64,000 bases of DNA. Source: Planctomycetota bacterium (GTDB taxonomy: Bacteria > Planctomycetota > Phycisphaerae > UBA1845). The stretch covers positions 109,358 to 173,357 of the forward strand of contig JAJRWX010000044.1 of assembly GCA_024276605.1 (NCBI GenBank), in the 5' to 3' direction. This document shows, piece after piece, positions 10,038 to 19,614 of this stretch (the first letter of the stretch is position 1; each line of letters starts with the position of its first letter). The notes under the pieces were generated by a model. It was not told the origin of the DNA and did no database searches. It saw only the letters and a list, made by a program, of their open reading frames with translations. The position numbers and the translations under genes were made by a program.

Positions 10038-10046
10038 TGCATCAGT

Positions 10047-10676
10047 ATGTTAGCCTTCCACTACGACACCATTGATTCCACCAACGACGAGGCGAAACGA
10101 CTACTCGATCAGGGAAAAATCACCGAAGATGCGTTCATCGTCGCCCGCGAGCAAACCGCCGGTCGGGGAAGACTAGGCCATCGATGGGTTTCACCACTTG
10201 ATGCGGGCATCTACCTGACCGTCATCCAGCCAGGCCCCCGCGAAGTACTACCCGAAACCACCATGCTAACCCTCGCAGCCGGGGTAGCCTGCGTGAAGGC
10301 CATCGAACGTGAAACGGGGCTATCCACACAACTAAAACCGATCAACGATCTGGTGATCGACAAAAGCAAACTCGGCGGCATTCTTACCGAATCGCTTATC
10401 CAGCAGGGAAAAATGCTAGCCGTCCTAACGGGCATCGGAATCAACGTGCATCCAGCCACGCGACAAGTGGAAAGCGGCGCACTCCCGCCCACCTGCCTGG
10501 CTGATCATTTATCAAAGCAACAGATGCAACAGCTTGATCTTAATGCATTGGTCGCACGATTGGTCACGGAGATTATAACCTGGAATAGCCGAGTTTACAC
10601 CGGACAAATTGACATAGTTAAACAGTCCTGGCAAGCGCATAGCATCGCTTCTGTTTCCATATTCGATCACAATTGA
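10047..10676 (+). CDS. Short biotin-protein ligase, divergent KPIND motif
   Basis: Catalytic domain of a biotin-[acetyl-CoA carboxylase] ligase without the N-terminal DNA-binding domain. Family motifs visible are DSTNDEAKRL, the biotinyl-AMP loop AGRGRLGHRW and GIGINVHP. Where most ligases read KWPND, this one reads KPINDLVI. It follows HMG-CoA lyase by ten bases, so it probably biotinylates the MCC carrier encoded just upstream. A second ligase with the canonical motif lies at 21481. At 209 residues it lacks most of the usual C-terminal cap domain. Its last ten bases overlap the end of the convergent kup gene. Confidence 0.87.
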   Translation: MLAFHYDTIDSTNDEAKRLLDQGKITEDAFIVAREQTAGRGRLGHRWVSPLDAGIYLTVIQPGPREVLPETTMLTLAAGVACVKAIERETGLSTQLKPINDLVIDKSKLGGILTESLIQQGKMLAVLTGIGINVHPATRQVESGALPPTCLADHLSKQQMQQLDLNALVARLVTEIITWNSRVYTGQIDIVKQSWQAHSIASVSIFDHN

Positions 10677-12580
10677 ATTTGGATACCAATCTCAATCGTT
10701 CGATTGGGTGGAATTCTAAAGAAACGGGTCGCATCCGGAGATGTACGTGAAGCGAATGCGAACAATCGACGCTGCCAATGCCACATCTTGCCCTTCTTTC
10801 GCGGACTCACGAGCAAAGTTTCTCGCCCTAAGAAAAACGTGGTATTAGCCATTTTGAAATCGATGATCTGGTCATCAATGCCATGTAATGCGGCGGGTAC
10901 ATCGGGCTTATCGCTGAACCCAAAACGAAACGTTGCCCGAAAAATACCATCGCCTAATTTCTCCAATTCAATACGTTCTTTTTTGGGAACGTGAGGCTGT
11001 TCCATCGTGAGCACTGTCAAGAGGATGAGCTGTTCGTGGAGAATTTTGTTGTGCTTATAATTATGTAAGAGCGTCATCGGAACACCGGACGCATGGCCGG
11101 TCATAAACACGGCAAGACCCGGAATGCGGGTCGGCTTCGTTTGCTTCACTTCGTCGATGAAAGCCCGAACCGACATAGAATGTTGCCGTACCCATTTCAA
11201 CAAAATGCTACGACCGGATTTCCAAGTTACGAGGAAAACATACACGACCCCTGCAATCAGGAGAGGTATCCAACCGCCGGATAACACCTTGACAATATTG
11301 GATCCAAAAAAAGATACATCGACCACAAGAAATCCACATGTCATCAAGACCGCCGAAGGTAAATTCCATGTCCACAACTTTCTAGCCGCAAAGTACATGA
11401 GAATGGTCGTAATCAGCATGGTCGTTGTAACCGCAATACCATAAGCATGTGCCAACCCACCCGAAGCTCGAAAAGTTAGTATGAGGCCAACAGCACCAAC
11501 AAATAAAGCCCAGTTCGTCATTGGTACATATACTTGACCATATTCGTCCTCAGAAGTGTGCACGATGGTCATTCTCGGCAAATAGCCAAGTTGTACCGCT
11601 TGTTGTGTGAGAGAAAACGCCCCGGATAGCACAGCTTGCGAGGCTATGATAGTCGCTACGGTCGCTAGCAAGATCATCGGATATAACGCCCATGATGGCA
11701 CCAAAGCAAAAAACAAATTCGTCACACTGTCACTGGATTGGATGAGCAACGCACCTTGCCCGAGGTAGTTCAAAATCAAAGCAGGAAGAACAAGCAAAAA
11801 CCAGCCGACCCGTATCGGGCGTTTACCAATATGCCCCATATCCGCATAAAGAGCTTCGCCGCCTGTCACTACGAGGAATACGGTACCCATGACCGCAAAA
11901 CCACGCCAACCATTTGATATAAAGAAATCGAAGGCGTAAATAGGGTTGAAAGCGAGTAACACACCCGGCTCTTGCCATATGGAACGGATGCCCAGGATAG
12001 CCAGGACCGCAAACCAGACAAGAACGACGGGACCAAATAACTTTCCAATCCGCGCCGTACCTTGATGCTGATAGAAAAAGAGGCCCAGCAAAATCATGAT
12101 AGCGATCGGTACGACGTAGGGATCAAACACCGGCGCAGCCTCTCGAAGTCCTTCGACGGCACTAAGCACCGATATAGCCGGCGTAATCATGCTGTCGCCA
12201 TAAAGTAGTGCGGCACCAAACAGACCCAACAATACGATCACTAGCTTTCGCCTGCTGTTTTCCTTCTCTCCACGCACCACCAAGGCCATAAGGGCGAGGA
12301 TGCCGCCTTCGCCTCGGTTGTCCGCCCTCAATACAAAGACTAAATACTTCAGTGAAATGACCAACAACAAGGCCCAAATAATAATGGACAATACGCCGAG
12401 AATGTTGGCCGTATTGATTTGCGGTCCATGTATACCCAGAAAGCACTCCCGAAACGCATAGAGCGGACTGGTGCCAATATCACCAAACACGATACCCAAG
12501 GCGGCAAGTACATATCTAGGAAGTTGCTTGCCTTGCTTGGTTGAGTTTGGGTCATTATCTAGAGAAGAATTGTGCATCAT
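10667..12580 (-). CDS. kup: Kup-type potassium uptake permease
   Basis: Proton-coupled K+ transporter of the HAK/KUP/KT family. The N-terminus carries the family signature FGDIGTSPLYAFRECF (~33-48), followed by about twelve hydrophobic helices to ~residue 440 and a soluble C-terminal domain. The length of 637 residues is typical. It is transcribed alone on the minus strand, and its stop overlaps the stop of the convergent biotin ligase by ten bases. No KdpDE-like or c-di-AMP riboswitch sequence is recognisable in the 160 bases upstream. The family assignment is secure. Confidence 0.95.
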   Translation of the reverse strand: MMHNSSLDNDPNSTKQGKQLPRYVLAALGIVFGDIGTSPLYAFRECFLGIHGPQINTANILGVLSIIIWALLLVISLKYLVFVLRADNRGEGGILALMALVVRGEKENSRRKLVIVLLGLFGAALLYGDSMITPAISVLSAVEGLREAAPVFDPYVVPIAIMILLGLFFYQHQGTARIGKLFGPVVLVWFAVLAILGIRSIWQEPGVLLAFNPIYAFDFFISNGWRGFAVMGTVFLVVTGGEALYADMGHIGKRPIRVGWFLLVLPALILNYLGQGALLIQSSDSVTNLFFALVPSWALYPMILLATVATIIASQAVLSGAFSLTQQAVQLGYLPRMTIVHTSEDEYGQVYVPMTNWALFVGAVGLILTFRASGGLAHAYGIAVTTTMLITTILMYFAARKLWTWNLPSAVLMTCGFLVVDVSFFGSNIVKVLSGGWIPLLIAGVVYVFLVTWKSGRSILLKWVRQHSMSVRAFIDEVKQTKPTRIPGLAVFMTGHASGVPMTLLHNYKHNKILHEQLILLTVLTMEQPHVPKKERIELEKLGDGIFRATFRFGFSDKPDVPAALHGIDDQIIDFKMANTTFFLGRETLLVSPRKKGKMWHWQRRLFAFASRTSPDATRFFRIPPNRTIEIGIQIQL

Positions 12581-12677
12581 CTCATCACATTCAGCAGAAA
12601 AGGTGTCGGGAAGGATTGTTTGACAAACCTATCCAACCATGCCCCGATCCTTGATAATTCATCCTGTCATCACTTTC

Positions 12678-12695
12678 GTCGGGCAATAGCCCGAC
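12678..12695. repeat. Short perfect hairpin between kup and the glycosyltransferase gene
   Basis: GTCGGGC, a four-base loop AATA, then GCCCGAC: a perfect 7-bp stem. It lies between the start of kup and the end of the next minus-strand gene and lacks a T run. It could end transcription or be a dispersed hairpin repeat. Nothing else is visible between 12581 and 12742. Confidence 0.55.
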
Positions 12696-12742
12696 CCACC
12701 TAATCATTCAACACTTCTCTTCAAGTTTAGACGCTCTAAGCT

Positions 12743-14413
12743 TCAGCGTTTGCGCAGTTCGGCTATACCTACCCACTCATCTTGTAGCACGATGTTGATA
12801 CGACTTTGGTGCAGTGCCTCGATTAATTGCCGATTGACATCCCAACGCAGCCCCGTTGGCTCACCCTGGGCTAATAGCCACACACGGCGTCCTTGGCTAA
12901 TCGTACGATCGATACGTGCCATCACTATGGCAACATCCTCTCGCAAACTTATCGGATCAGCCAATTCGGTATCGGCATCATCCCAACATAGCTGTCGATC
13001 GTGTACGGTTGGAAAAGAGATGATGTTCGGCACAAAATCCATCTGCCGCCATTCGTAGTCCATGAACCACTTGTACATGGACAAACTCACGATCAAATCC
13101 TCGTCCCCCACTGTCGCAGCGATCATTTGTGCGCGTCGATGCGTACTATCGCCATGTTTGATCATCCGCTGAGCCGCGACCATACTAGAGCTACAAGCAA
13201 CGATTAACACCATAAAGATCGTAACCAGCCATCGCGAAGCTTGTACCGTTGTGGCGTAGCGCATGGCTAAGCTATTGATACAAAGCGCCGACAAAACGAT
13301 GACAGCTGGTATGGCTATGACATCATATCGTCCCACGATATAAGCAGGAGATACGATCGCAGCATACCCGGCCATAATCGCCAGGCCGGTCATCACAAAA
13401 CCACCTAGCCAAGCGACCGTATGGATAGTCACACGATTCTCCCCAGCTTCCCCTGCCGTACGTTGTTTTTCAGGTCGTTGAATAAAGACGATACAAACCA
13501 ACCCGGCCAACAGAAAAACCACCGGCAGGAGCAAAATGGAATAGGTGAAAATCGCCCCCCACTCCTGTTGCACCATATCAATCGCAGCCCCCAGCGTACC
13601 GAGATAATCCGGGTAGTTCGCTGTGGGTAACATCACACCCAACGATTTCAACATGGCCAGGGAGGGCGGAGAGGCCAACCACGTTTGTTCCAGCCATTGT
13701 TGCGGACCTTGGTGACGTAGTGGTAGCACATAATGGATCACAACCGGAATCATCGCCAACGCTAAGAGGACATACGATATGAACCATTGTCGTAGTGCCC
13801 TGATTCGATGACGTGAGATAAAAACGCACCAGATACCAGCTGGGAGAAAAAATAGTGTGTGGTAATGAACGAAAACGCACGCCCCCGCAGCTGCAACACT
13901 CGCCAACCACCATCGCCATTGCAAAGATCGCGCTGCCCGCTGAAGACACATCAGCCAAAGCGTTGAGAGTAGAATCCACCAGACATACACTCGTGCCTGC
14001 TGGCTATAGTGAATCAATAGCGGGTTGGTAGCTGCCAATGTCATAGACAGCAGTGCGATACGGGTACCGGCTAATGATCCACCAAGAAGCCCAATTCCTA
14101 AGACGACGAAACATCCCCCCAAGGCAGAAAAGCTACGCAGCCCATAGGCATCATCGCCAACGATTCGTGTCCAAAGCGATAAGGCCCAGTAGTATGGCCG
14201 ATGGGCGACATCCGTTTCCTGATCCGGACCGTCATCCGGCCAATCAGCCCAGTGATCCACGACATACGAGGTGCAGGATTCATCGATCCATATCTCCCGC
14301 TCCGTTAAACCCGTAAATCTCAAGACACCGGCGAGTATGAGTACGAATGCGAGGAATAGCCACCCGATAGGCCATCTTGGCCAGGAAACAGCATGCTCAG
14401 ATTTCTCCGCCAT
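12743..14413 (-). CDS. Polytopic GT39/ArnT-like membrane glycosyltransferase
   Basis: Membrane protein of 556 residues with roughly ten hydrophobic segments in the first 410 residues, then a soluble C-terminal domain. The first outside loop contains IWIDESCTSY, the acidic motif after helix 1 seen in GT-C fold (PMT/ArnT-like) transferases that use polyprenyl-phosphate sugars. The likely role is transfer of a sugar to protein or lipid on the outer face of the inner membrane. Donor and acceptor are unknown. The ATG at 14413 has a GGAG element about ten bases upstream; the longer frame to 14455 adds 14 unlikely residues. A second, distinct GT-C protein lies at 19766. Confidence 0.75.
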   Translation of the reverse strand: MAEKSEHAVSWPRWPIGWLFLAFVLILAGVLRFTGLTEREIWIDESCTSYVVDHWADWPDDGPDQETDVAHRPYYWALSLWTRIVGDDAYGLRSFSALGGCFVVLGIGLLGGSLAGTRIALLSMTLAATNPLLIHYSQQARVYVWWILLSTLWLMCLQRAARSLQWRWWLASVAAAGACVFVHYHTLFFLPAGIWCVFISRHRIRALRQWFISYVLLALAMIPVVIHYVLPLRHQGPQQWLEQTWLASPPSLAMLKSLGVMLPTANYPDYLGTLGAAIDMVQQEWGAIFTYSILLLPVVFLLAGLVCIVFIQRPEKQRTAGEAGENRVTIHTVAWLGGFVMTGLAIMAGYAAIVSPAYIVGRYDVIAIPAVIVLSALCINSLAMRYATTVQASRWLVTIFMVLIVACSSSMVAAQRMIKHGDSTHRRAQMIAATVGDEDLIVSLSMYKWFMDYEWRQMDFVPNIISFPTVHDRQLCWDDADTELADPISLREDVAIVMARIDRTISQGRRVWLLAQGEPTGLRWDVNRQLIEALHQSRINIVLQDEWVGIAELRKR

Positions 14414-14520
14414 AGTCTGGGCTCCGGGGGGTACCTTTTTAAGACAGGCAATCATACGGGAAGAACCTGGAACCTGGGATAGACGATCGTCTGATTATAC
14501 CCCACAGGGTGCAAGACCGA

Positions 14521-14705
14521 CTAGTCGGTCTTGAGTGGGGTGGCATGGACAAGCGTCGCCTTGAATGGATCACGGATGAAAAAAGGCGTATGGAGCGACG
14601 CTTGCCCGTGTTTTTCCTCGGTTACGCCTGCACGGGCAAACGCCGCGAGCAGTATCCATTGAACATTCGACATCCCGATTCCGCGGCGTTTGTCCATGCC
14701 ACCCA
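14521..14705. repeat. Compound hairpin repeat upstream of rpmI
   Basis: Fills most of the gap from 14414 to 14820. Two long imperfect hairpins lie in tandem: AAGCGTCGC with GCGACGCTT, then GGGCAAACGCCGCG with CGCGGCGTTTGTCC. Outer flanks GGTGGCATGGACAAG and its inverse share the GGTGGCATGG core with the elements at 8385 and 19615. Short open frames here are on both strands and look incidental. It is probably a non-autonomous repeat with a transcript fold. Confidence 0.6.
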
Positions 14706-14820
14706 CCCGCCTATTGTATCATGCACCCCGCCCCCCAGGCCCCAAAATGGTTATCCCTTACGTGCGTCGTACCACCAAATCTTCGAACCGTCCGCCCTGC
14801 GGTAAAGGTTTTGTGGGTGG

Positions 14821-14848
14821 TTGCAGATTTTGGCCCGATCTGTATAAT
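14821..14848 (+). promoter_or_regulatory. Sigma-70-type promoter for rpmI-rplT
   Basis: TTGCAG at 14821-14826 and a perfect TATAAT at 14843-14848 are separated by 16 bp. It sits 47 bp before the L35 start codon, as expected for a strongly expressed ribosomal operon. No infC lies upstream, so the pair has its own promoter here. Confidence 0.7.
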
Positions 14849-14895
14849 GCCCCGCTCTTGTGAATTTCTGGCTCCAGCGGGAGATGTTTGTTGTT

Positions 14896-15093
14896 ATGCC
14901 TAAGATGAAGACCCATAAAGGCCTGAAGAAGCGCGTCCGCGTGACCGCCAAAGGCAAGGTGCGTTATCGAAGCTCGTTCACCGGGCATCTCATGAGTAGC
15001 AAGTCCGGCAACAGACGTCGCAAACTGCGTAGGCCAAGCATGCTCAGTGGTAGAATTGCAAGACGGATAAAAATAGCACTTGGCCAGGCCTAG
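14896..15093 (+). CDS. rpmI: Ribosomal protein bL35
   Basis: Large-subunit protein L35, 65 residues. The N-terminus MPKMKTHKGLKKRV and the central run of basic residues (FTGHLMSSKSGNRRR) are diagnostic. The real start is the ATG at 14896 with a GGGAGA element ~11 bases upstream; the frame can be opened 12 residues earlier, but that is not conserved sequence. It is followed at 71 bp by L20, the usual bacterial pair, here without infC. Confidence 0.96.
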   Translation: MPKMKTHKGLKKRVRVTAKGKVRYRSSFTGHLMSSKSGNRRRKLRRPSMLSGRIARRIKIALGQA

Positions 15094-15164
15094 GATTCTT
15101 ATTGCACCAATAGCCGATCGCAGGTTTTAATCTTGCGACCGAATCGATTGAGGAGATTATCACC

Positions 15165-15536
15165 ATGGGAAGAGCGACTTACGGCGCTGCCAGACATCGC
15201 AAGAAAGTTCGTATACTGCGCGAAGCACGCGGACGTCGCGGTGCGCCGGGTAAACGGTGGCGACTGGCGAAAGAAGCGTTGGTCCGCTCACGTGTGTTCG
15301 CTTATGTCGGACGTCGTCTGCGCAAGCGCGATTTCCGAGCCTTATGGATTACACGCATCACGGCAGCCTGTCGTCAGCGCGGTATCAACTACAGTCGATT
15401 TATCTTCGCGCTTAACGAGATGAACATCGAACTCAACCGAAAAATGCTCAGCGAAATTGCCATCCACTCACCAAGTGATTTCGATACACTGGTCGAGATG
15501 GCCAAGCAGCATCAACCACAAGCTGCGGCTGCTTAA
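15165..15536 (+). CDS. rplT: Ribosomal protein bL20
   Basis: Large-subunit assembly protein L20, 123 residues (normal ~117-120). Hallmarks are the basic N-terminal arm with GRRGAPGKRWRLAKEAL and the later RDFRALWITRITAACR and GINYSRFIFALN. TGAGGAGA lies a few bases upstream of the ATG. It ends with an alanine-rich tail and is followed by a clear intrinsic terminator. Confidence 0.97.
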   Translation: MGRATYGAARHRKKVRILREARGRRGAPGKRWRLAKEALVRSRVFAYVGRRLRKRDFRALWITRITAACRQRGINYSRFIFALNEMNIELNRKMLSEIAIHSPSDFDTLVEMAKQHQPQAAAA

Positions 15537-15567
15537 TTTTCGGTACCGCTTAATTATTTGCAATCAA

Positions 15568-15592
15568 ACCGGCCTTCGGGTCGGTTTTTTTA
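15568..15592 (+). terminator. Rho-independent terminator after rplT
   Basis: ACCGGCC, loop TTC, GGGTCGGT, then seven T residues, 30 bp after the rplT stop. The stem has a mismatch but the T run is clear. It also separates rplT from the convergent MBL-fold gene. Confidence 0.8.
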
Positions 15593-15605
15593 TTGGTTCA
15601 ACAGC

Positions 15606-16367
15606 TCATACGTGCCACACGTCAGACACTTCGTCCCGGCTGGCATGATATACTGGATAGCTATTACCTACAGCGCGCCGCTGGGCATCCATGGCTAACT
15701 TAGGGCGGTTATTGTCTTGGCTCAGGTGAGCCACGGCAATCCACTTCGGGCGTTGACGTGAGCACTGTTGCAGAAGTGTCGCGGCTTCGTCGTTGCTGAT
15801 ATGTCCACCCTGTCCACTGATTCGGCGCTTGAGCGCACGCGGATAATCGCTCGTTTCTAGCATGTGCGGGTCATAGTTTGATTCAAGATAAGCCGCATCG
15901 ACGGATTCCAATATTTGTTGCAATCCATTGAAAGGATGCCCCAGGTCTGTCAGAATCCCTAGCCGCCGCTGCCCACACTCCACGACAAATGCCACACCGT
16001 CAACCGCATCGTGAGCCGTGCGCAGACTATACACAGTGACACGACCAAAGCACCATGATTGACCGGCATCAAAATACTGCATACCAACGACTCGACCAAG
16101 ACAATATTGCGAAGCGCGGTACGTAGGTTTGGTCATATACACCGGCAAACCATACTTGCGGTGGTAAACACCCGCACATCGCACATGATCACTATGCTCA
16201 TGCGACACGATCAGTGCATTGACATCGCGAATATCTCGTCCATGCTGCGCCAGGCGACGCTCGGCAGAAACCCCACTAATACCCGCGTCAAAGAGTAGCT
16301 TTATATCTTCCGCTTCAACGTATATAGAGTTGCCATTTGAGCCTGATTGTAGGGAAAAGGTAATCAT
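15606..16367 (-). CDS. MBL-fold metallohydrolase (YycJ/WalJ-like)
   Basis: Metallo-beta-lactamase fold hydrolase of 253 residues. The metal motif is SHEHSDH (~60-66), preceded by LLFDAGISG and followed by LGILTDLGH and HLSQDNNRP, a layout like the YycJ/WalJ phosphodiesterase or nuclease group. It begins ITFSLQSGSNGNS, which fits the subfamily start SSGSxGNS, so the ATG at 16367 is preferred to the longer frame at 16412. Subfamily members act on DNA ends or repair in Firmicutes; the role here is not established. It is monocistronic, transcribed toward rplT. Confidence 0.82.
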   Translation of the reverse strand: MITFSLQSGSNGNSIYVEAEDIKLLFDAGISGVSAERRLAQHGRDIRDVNALIVSHEHSDHVRCAGVYHRKYGLPVYMTKPTYRASQYCLGRVVGMQYFDAGQSWCFGRVTVYSLRTAHDAVDGVAFVVECGQRRLGILTDLGHPFNGLQQILESVDAAYLESNYDPHMLETSDYPRALKRRISGQGGHISNDEAATLLQQCSRQRPKWIAVAHLSQDNNRPKLAMDAQRRAVGNSYPVYHASRDEVSDVWHV

Positions 16368-16536
16368 GTTGTTCGCCGCAGCCTTTGATAAACCTTCAAT
16401 ACACCAGTACATGTATGTTTATGTCATAACTGCGGCAACGTACAGTCTATACCGTAATTCCGCAACGCCATTCGGAAACAGGCAACAAAAACGACATAAA
16501 TCAACCGCAAATATCATGCACTTCCTCAAATTACGC

Positions 16537-16565
16537 TTGTATTTGATGTGTCGAGACAGTACAAT
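16537..16565 (+). promoter_or_regulatory. Possible promoter for the LVIVD-repeat protein gene
   Basis: TTGTAT and TACAAT separated by 17 bp, about 80 bp before the start codon at 16643. Each box is an imperfect match, so this is a tentative call from spacing and position only. Confidence 0.35.
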
Positions 16566-16642
16566 GTCAGCGGTGCCTCCCCCCCATAGAGATAGAAGAG
16601 TACCTGGTGATTAGCCGTTTTTTATATGTTAAGGATGGGAAT

Positions 16643-19387
16643 ATGTCGCAGATGAAAAGTACACTGATCGGTATAGCGATGTTTACGCTATTAACTTTGA
16701 CCGTAATCGCCGTACCGCCGGGCATGATGGTTGAGCGCCCGACGTCGATTCAATCTCTAACGCCGATAACGACCGATCAGCGTGATTCGAATATTATCGA
16801 TCCGGCCCTCAGATCAGCCCTGGTTGACGATTGTACGCTTCAAGCCTTTACCGGAAACGATGACTGCGCAACCGCCGTGAATCATCCCATCACAGTAGGA
16901 CCTATCGGTTCGCCGGCGACGGTCACCATCTCAGGTGACAGCACATCGGTCAGCGGCCCTGATTCTTGTAATTTGAACATGTGGTGGGAAACATTTACCT
17001 TAGACGCCCCTGCAGATGTGACTATCGATTTTTGCTGTTCAGGCGCTGGCGCACTCATGTTTAACGTCGTCTTTAACACTTGCCCAGTTGGCAATGATTG
17101 CACTGGATTTATCTTTAATGACGAAAGTAATTCAGGCGCCCCCATATGCACCGACAACGGTCAATGGAAAACTTTTTTGGGGCTGGCCGCCGGCACATAC
17201 TACATCCCGATCAGCACCTCCGGCCCGTACCAAATGCATATTTCCGCCGTTGAACCAACCGGCGCCTGTTGCAACCTCGATGACAGCTCTTGCGTGGACA
17301 GTCAGACTGATTCGCAGTGCAGTGCACTATTTGCAAACAGCAAATGGAGTGCCGGCATCAGTTGCCTATTCGCCGACTGCGAAGTGCCAGGTCCATCAGG
17401 CTTCACATCCAATAACGTCACATTGCTCAGTCATGTTCAACTAAGTGACTTTGCCGACGGTCCCACTTTAGCCAATGATGTCTGGGGCTACGTATCTCCC
17501 TCTGGGAGAGAGTATGCCCTCATCGGTCTGGAGTGCTCGGTAGGCGTCGTCGAAGTGACCGACCCGGTCAACCCGGTCATCATCGGTACCGTACCCGGAC
17601 CATGCTCCACTTGGCGTGACATGAAAATGCATGATGAATACGCCTACAATGTCATCGAGCAAACCGGAGATGGCCTACAAGTGATTGACTTGACTGACAT
17701 TGACAATGGTAATGTTTCATTAGCTACTACGTCAGTGCTGGATGGTTTCCTATCAACGTCACACAACATTGCCTACAACCCCACTAGCGGTTTCCTATAC
17801 CTGGGTTTAACCAACCGAAATGGAGGCACAGGTATCACAGCCATCGACGCTACCGACCCCATCAACCCGGTGATTGCCGGAGAATGGATTCCCGGCAGTG
17901 GCATGCGTTGCCACGATGTCCACATTATCACTTATGATACCGGTATTTATGCAGGTCGTGAAATCGCCTTCTGTTTCGGAGAAAGTATGGGATTCGCCAT
18001 TGTGGATGTCACAAACAAACAGAACATGTTCGAAATGTCCTCCCGCACCTACCCGAATGTCACCTATTGCCATCAAGGTTGGACCACGGAGGACCGTAAG
18101 TTTTTGTTAATCGGCGACGAACTGGACGAATTGAATGATCCGGATGTGTTCGAAACGACGACCATCGTATTTGACATTGAAAACCTGAACAATCCAAGAT
18201 TAGCCACCACGTTTACTAACAGCAAACCCGCGATCGATCACAATCTGATCGTACGCGGCGATCGGGCTTACGAAGCTAACTATAGCACAGGGTTGAGGGT
18301 GTACGATGTTTCGGACCCCATCAACGTGTCGGAAGTGGGCTTTTTCGATACTTTCCCCGAAGATAACAGGCAGGATTTTGTCGGTTTGTGGGGTTTAGAC
18401 CCCGGTCTACCCAGTGGTATTATCCTTGGTTCCGACATTGAACGTGGTCTTTTTATCCTACGAGATGACACCGCCGGCCCCGTAGCTCGTTACACACCAT
18501 CCATCAGTACACCATTCACAGGGCAATCCGTGATGTTTGACGGCTCACTCTCCATGCACCCTACCCCTCCGCAATCCATTGTCAGTTACGAATGGGATTT
18601 CAGTTATAACGGCATCACCTTTAACGTCGAGGGCACCGGCATGGTGATACCGCATACCTTTTCCAGCGCAGGAACCTTCTCCGTCGCCCTTCGTGTAACG
18701 GATAATAACGGCGTCCCTAAAACCAATCTCATCAGCAAAGACATGATCGTTCAGTTAGGCGTATTCGCCCCGGCTGTGCTTTCGGGTGAAATTGGTTTTA
18801 CGAAAGATCGGTATATCTCATTCAACCCAAGTACGAATGATGAAGCCGTGGCTTATATCGTCACCCGTGTCAGTGAGACGCCCTCGCTGTGGTATGTAAG
18901 CTGCACACTCAACGATCTTGGCGCGGAAGGGATGTTCTCCACTTTGGTTCAAACCGCAGAATTTTGCACGTGGTCCGGTGTCCCCGCTATCCATGTAAAT
19001 GGCTGCGAGATAGTGCCGGGCAATGAATATGTCGTGGCTGCGACACTTGATGATATCACTTTTAGCAGCACAATTTCGCTATTCACCACACCACCGCAAT
19101 TCGGAGCCAGTCGCCAACATGGAGACCTCGCCGGAAGTTTAGTAGCCGGTACTTGGACCGCACCAGACGGGCTTGTCACCACCAACGACATTACCGCCGT
19201 GCTCAAGCTATTCCAACTTGACCCCGACGCCATGCATTTGTCCCGCGCAGACATAGATGGCCAAGTTCCCAATGCCCTGATCAGTTCGAGCGACATCCTA
19301 CGCGTGGTCAACGGTTTCGCAGCCGTTCCATTTGGTTTCGGAGTCACGAATTGCCTCACGGGAACATGCGTACCTAGTTGTCCGTAG
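16643..19387 (+). CDS. Secreted LVIVD-repeat/PKD protein with dockerin-like tail
   Basis: Large exported protein, 914 residues. A signal peptide (~1-25) is followed by a disulfide-rich segment with NDDCATA and repeated Cys pairs (~75-230). A beta-propeller-like region of LVIVD / choice-of-anchor-B type (~240-600) includes ALIGLECSVGVVEVTDP and CHQGWTTEDRKFLLIGDELD. A PKD domain (~620-710, YEWDFSYNG...HTFSSAGTFSVALRV) comes next. The tail resembles planctomycete dockerin-like ends: GLVTTNDITAVLKLF and then ADIDGQVPNALISSSDILR. It probably sits outside the cell in adhesion or carbohydrate-related contacts; no catalytic site is visible. ATG 16643 follows AAGGATGGG. Start codons at 16607 and beyond would add non-conserved residues. 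Confidence 0.82.
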   Translation: MSQMKSTLIGIAMFTLLTLTVIAVPPGMMVERPTSIQSLTPITTDQRDSNIIDPALRSALVDDCTLQAFTGNDDCATAVNHPITVGPIGSPATVTISGDSTSVSGPDSCNLNMWWETFTLDAPADVTIDFCCSGAGALMFNVVFNTCPVGNDCTGFIFNDESNSGAPICTDNGQWKTFLGLAAGTYYIPISTSGPYQMHISAVEPTGACCNLDDSSCVDSQTDSQCSALFANSKWSAGISCLFADCEVPGPSGFTSNNVTLLSHVQLSDFADGPTLANDVWGYVSPSGREYALIGLECSVGVVEVTDPVNPVIIGTVPGPCSTWRDMKMHDEYAYNVIEQTGDGLQVIDLTDIDNGNVSLATTSVLDGFLSTSHNIAYNPTSGFLYLGLTNRNGGTGITAIDATDPINPVIAGEWIPGSGMRCHDVHIITYDTGIYAGREIAFCFGESMGFAIVDVTNKQNMFEMSSRTYPNVTYCHQGWTTEDRKFLLIGDELDELNDPDVFETTTIVFDIENLNNPRLATTFTNSKPAIDHNLIVRGDRAYEANYSTGLRVYDVSDPINVSEVGFFDTFPEDNRQDFVGLWGLDPGLPSGIILGSDIERGLFILRDDTAGPVARYTPSISTPFTGQSVMFDGSLSMHPTPPQSIVSYEWDFSYNGITFNVEGTGMVIPHTFSSAGTFSVALRVTDNNGVPKTNLISKDMIVQLGVFAPAVLSGEIGFTKDRYISFNPSTNDEAVAYIVTRVSETPSLWYVSCTLNDLGAEGMFSTLVQTAEFCTWSGVPAIHVNGCEIVPGNEYVVAATLDDITFSSTISLFTTPPQFGASRQHGDLAGSLVAGTWTAPDGLVTTNDITAVLKLFQLDPDAMHLSRADIDGQVPNALISSSDILRVVNGFAAVPFGFGVTNCLTGTCVPSCP

Positions 19388-19450
19388 GGAAACTAGACGA
19401 TTATTTCCAACTAAAGAAACGCCGCCATACCGCTATCCTTGTATGCACCT

Positions 19451-19572
19451 GATCCGAGCCGCAAGCGCCAGCGCCCGGTGTGCCCGGATGGGTATACGCG
19501 TTGCGAATGTTCTACGAGATAGCGCATATGATGCGTTCAAAACACGGGTCGCTTGCGCTCGCCGCTCGGATT
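19451..19572. repeat. GCCGCAAGCGCC repeat, copy A
   Basis: Imperfect inverted repeat of ~122 bp. The left end ATCCGAGCCGCAAGCGCCAG mirrors the right end CTCGCCGCTCGGAT. The inner CGCCCGGTGT faces ACACGGGTCGC. Copies occur at 39400, 41876 and (inverted) 44231. It occupies the left half of the gene-free stretch 19388-19765. Confidence 0.8.
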
Positions 19573-19614
19573 AGGTGGCGATGTATTACATGGTCGCAAA
19601 CCCGTAAACGGTTG

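Noticed and set aside
14521..14706. Small frames on both strands upstream of rpmI
   Set aside because: They lie wholly within a hairpin repeat and exist on both strands, as expected by chance in palindromes.
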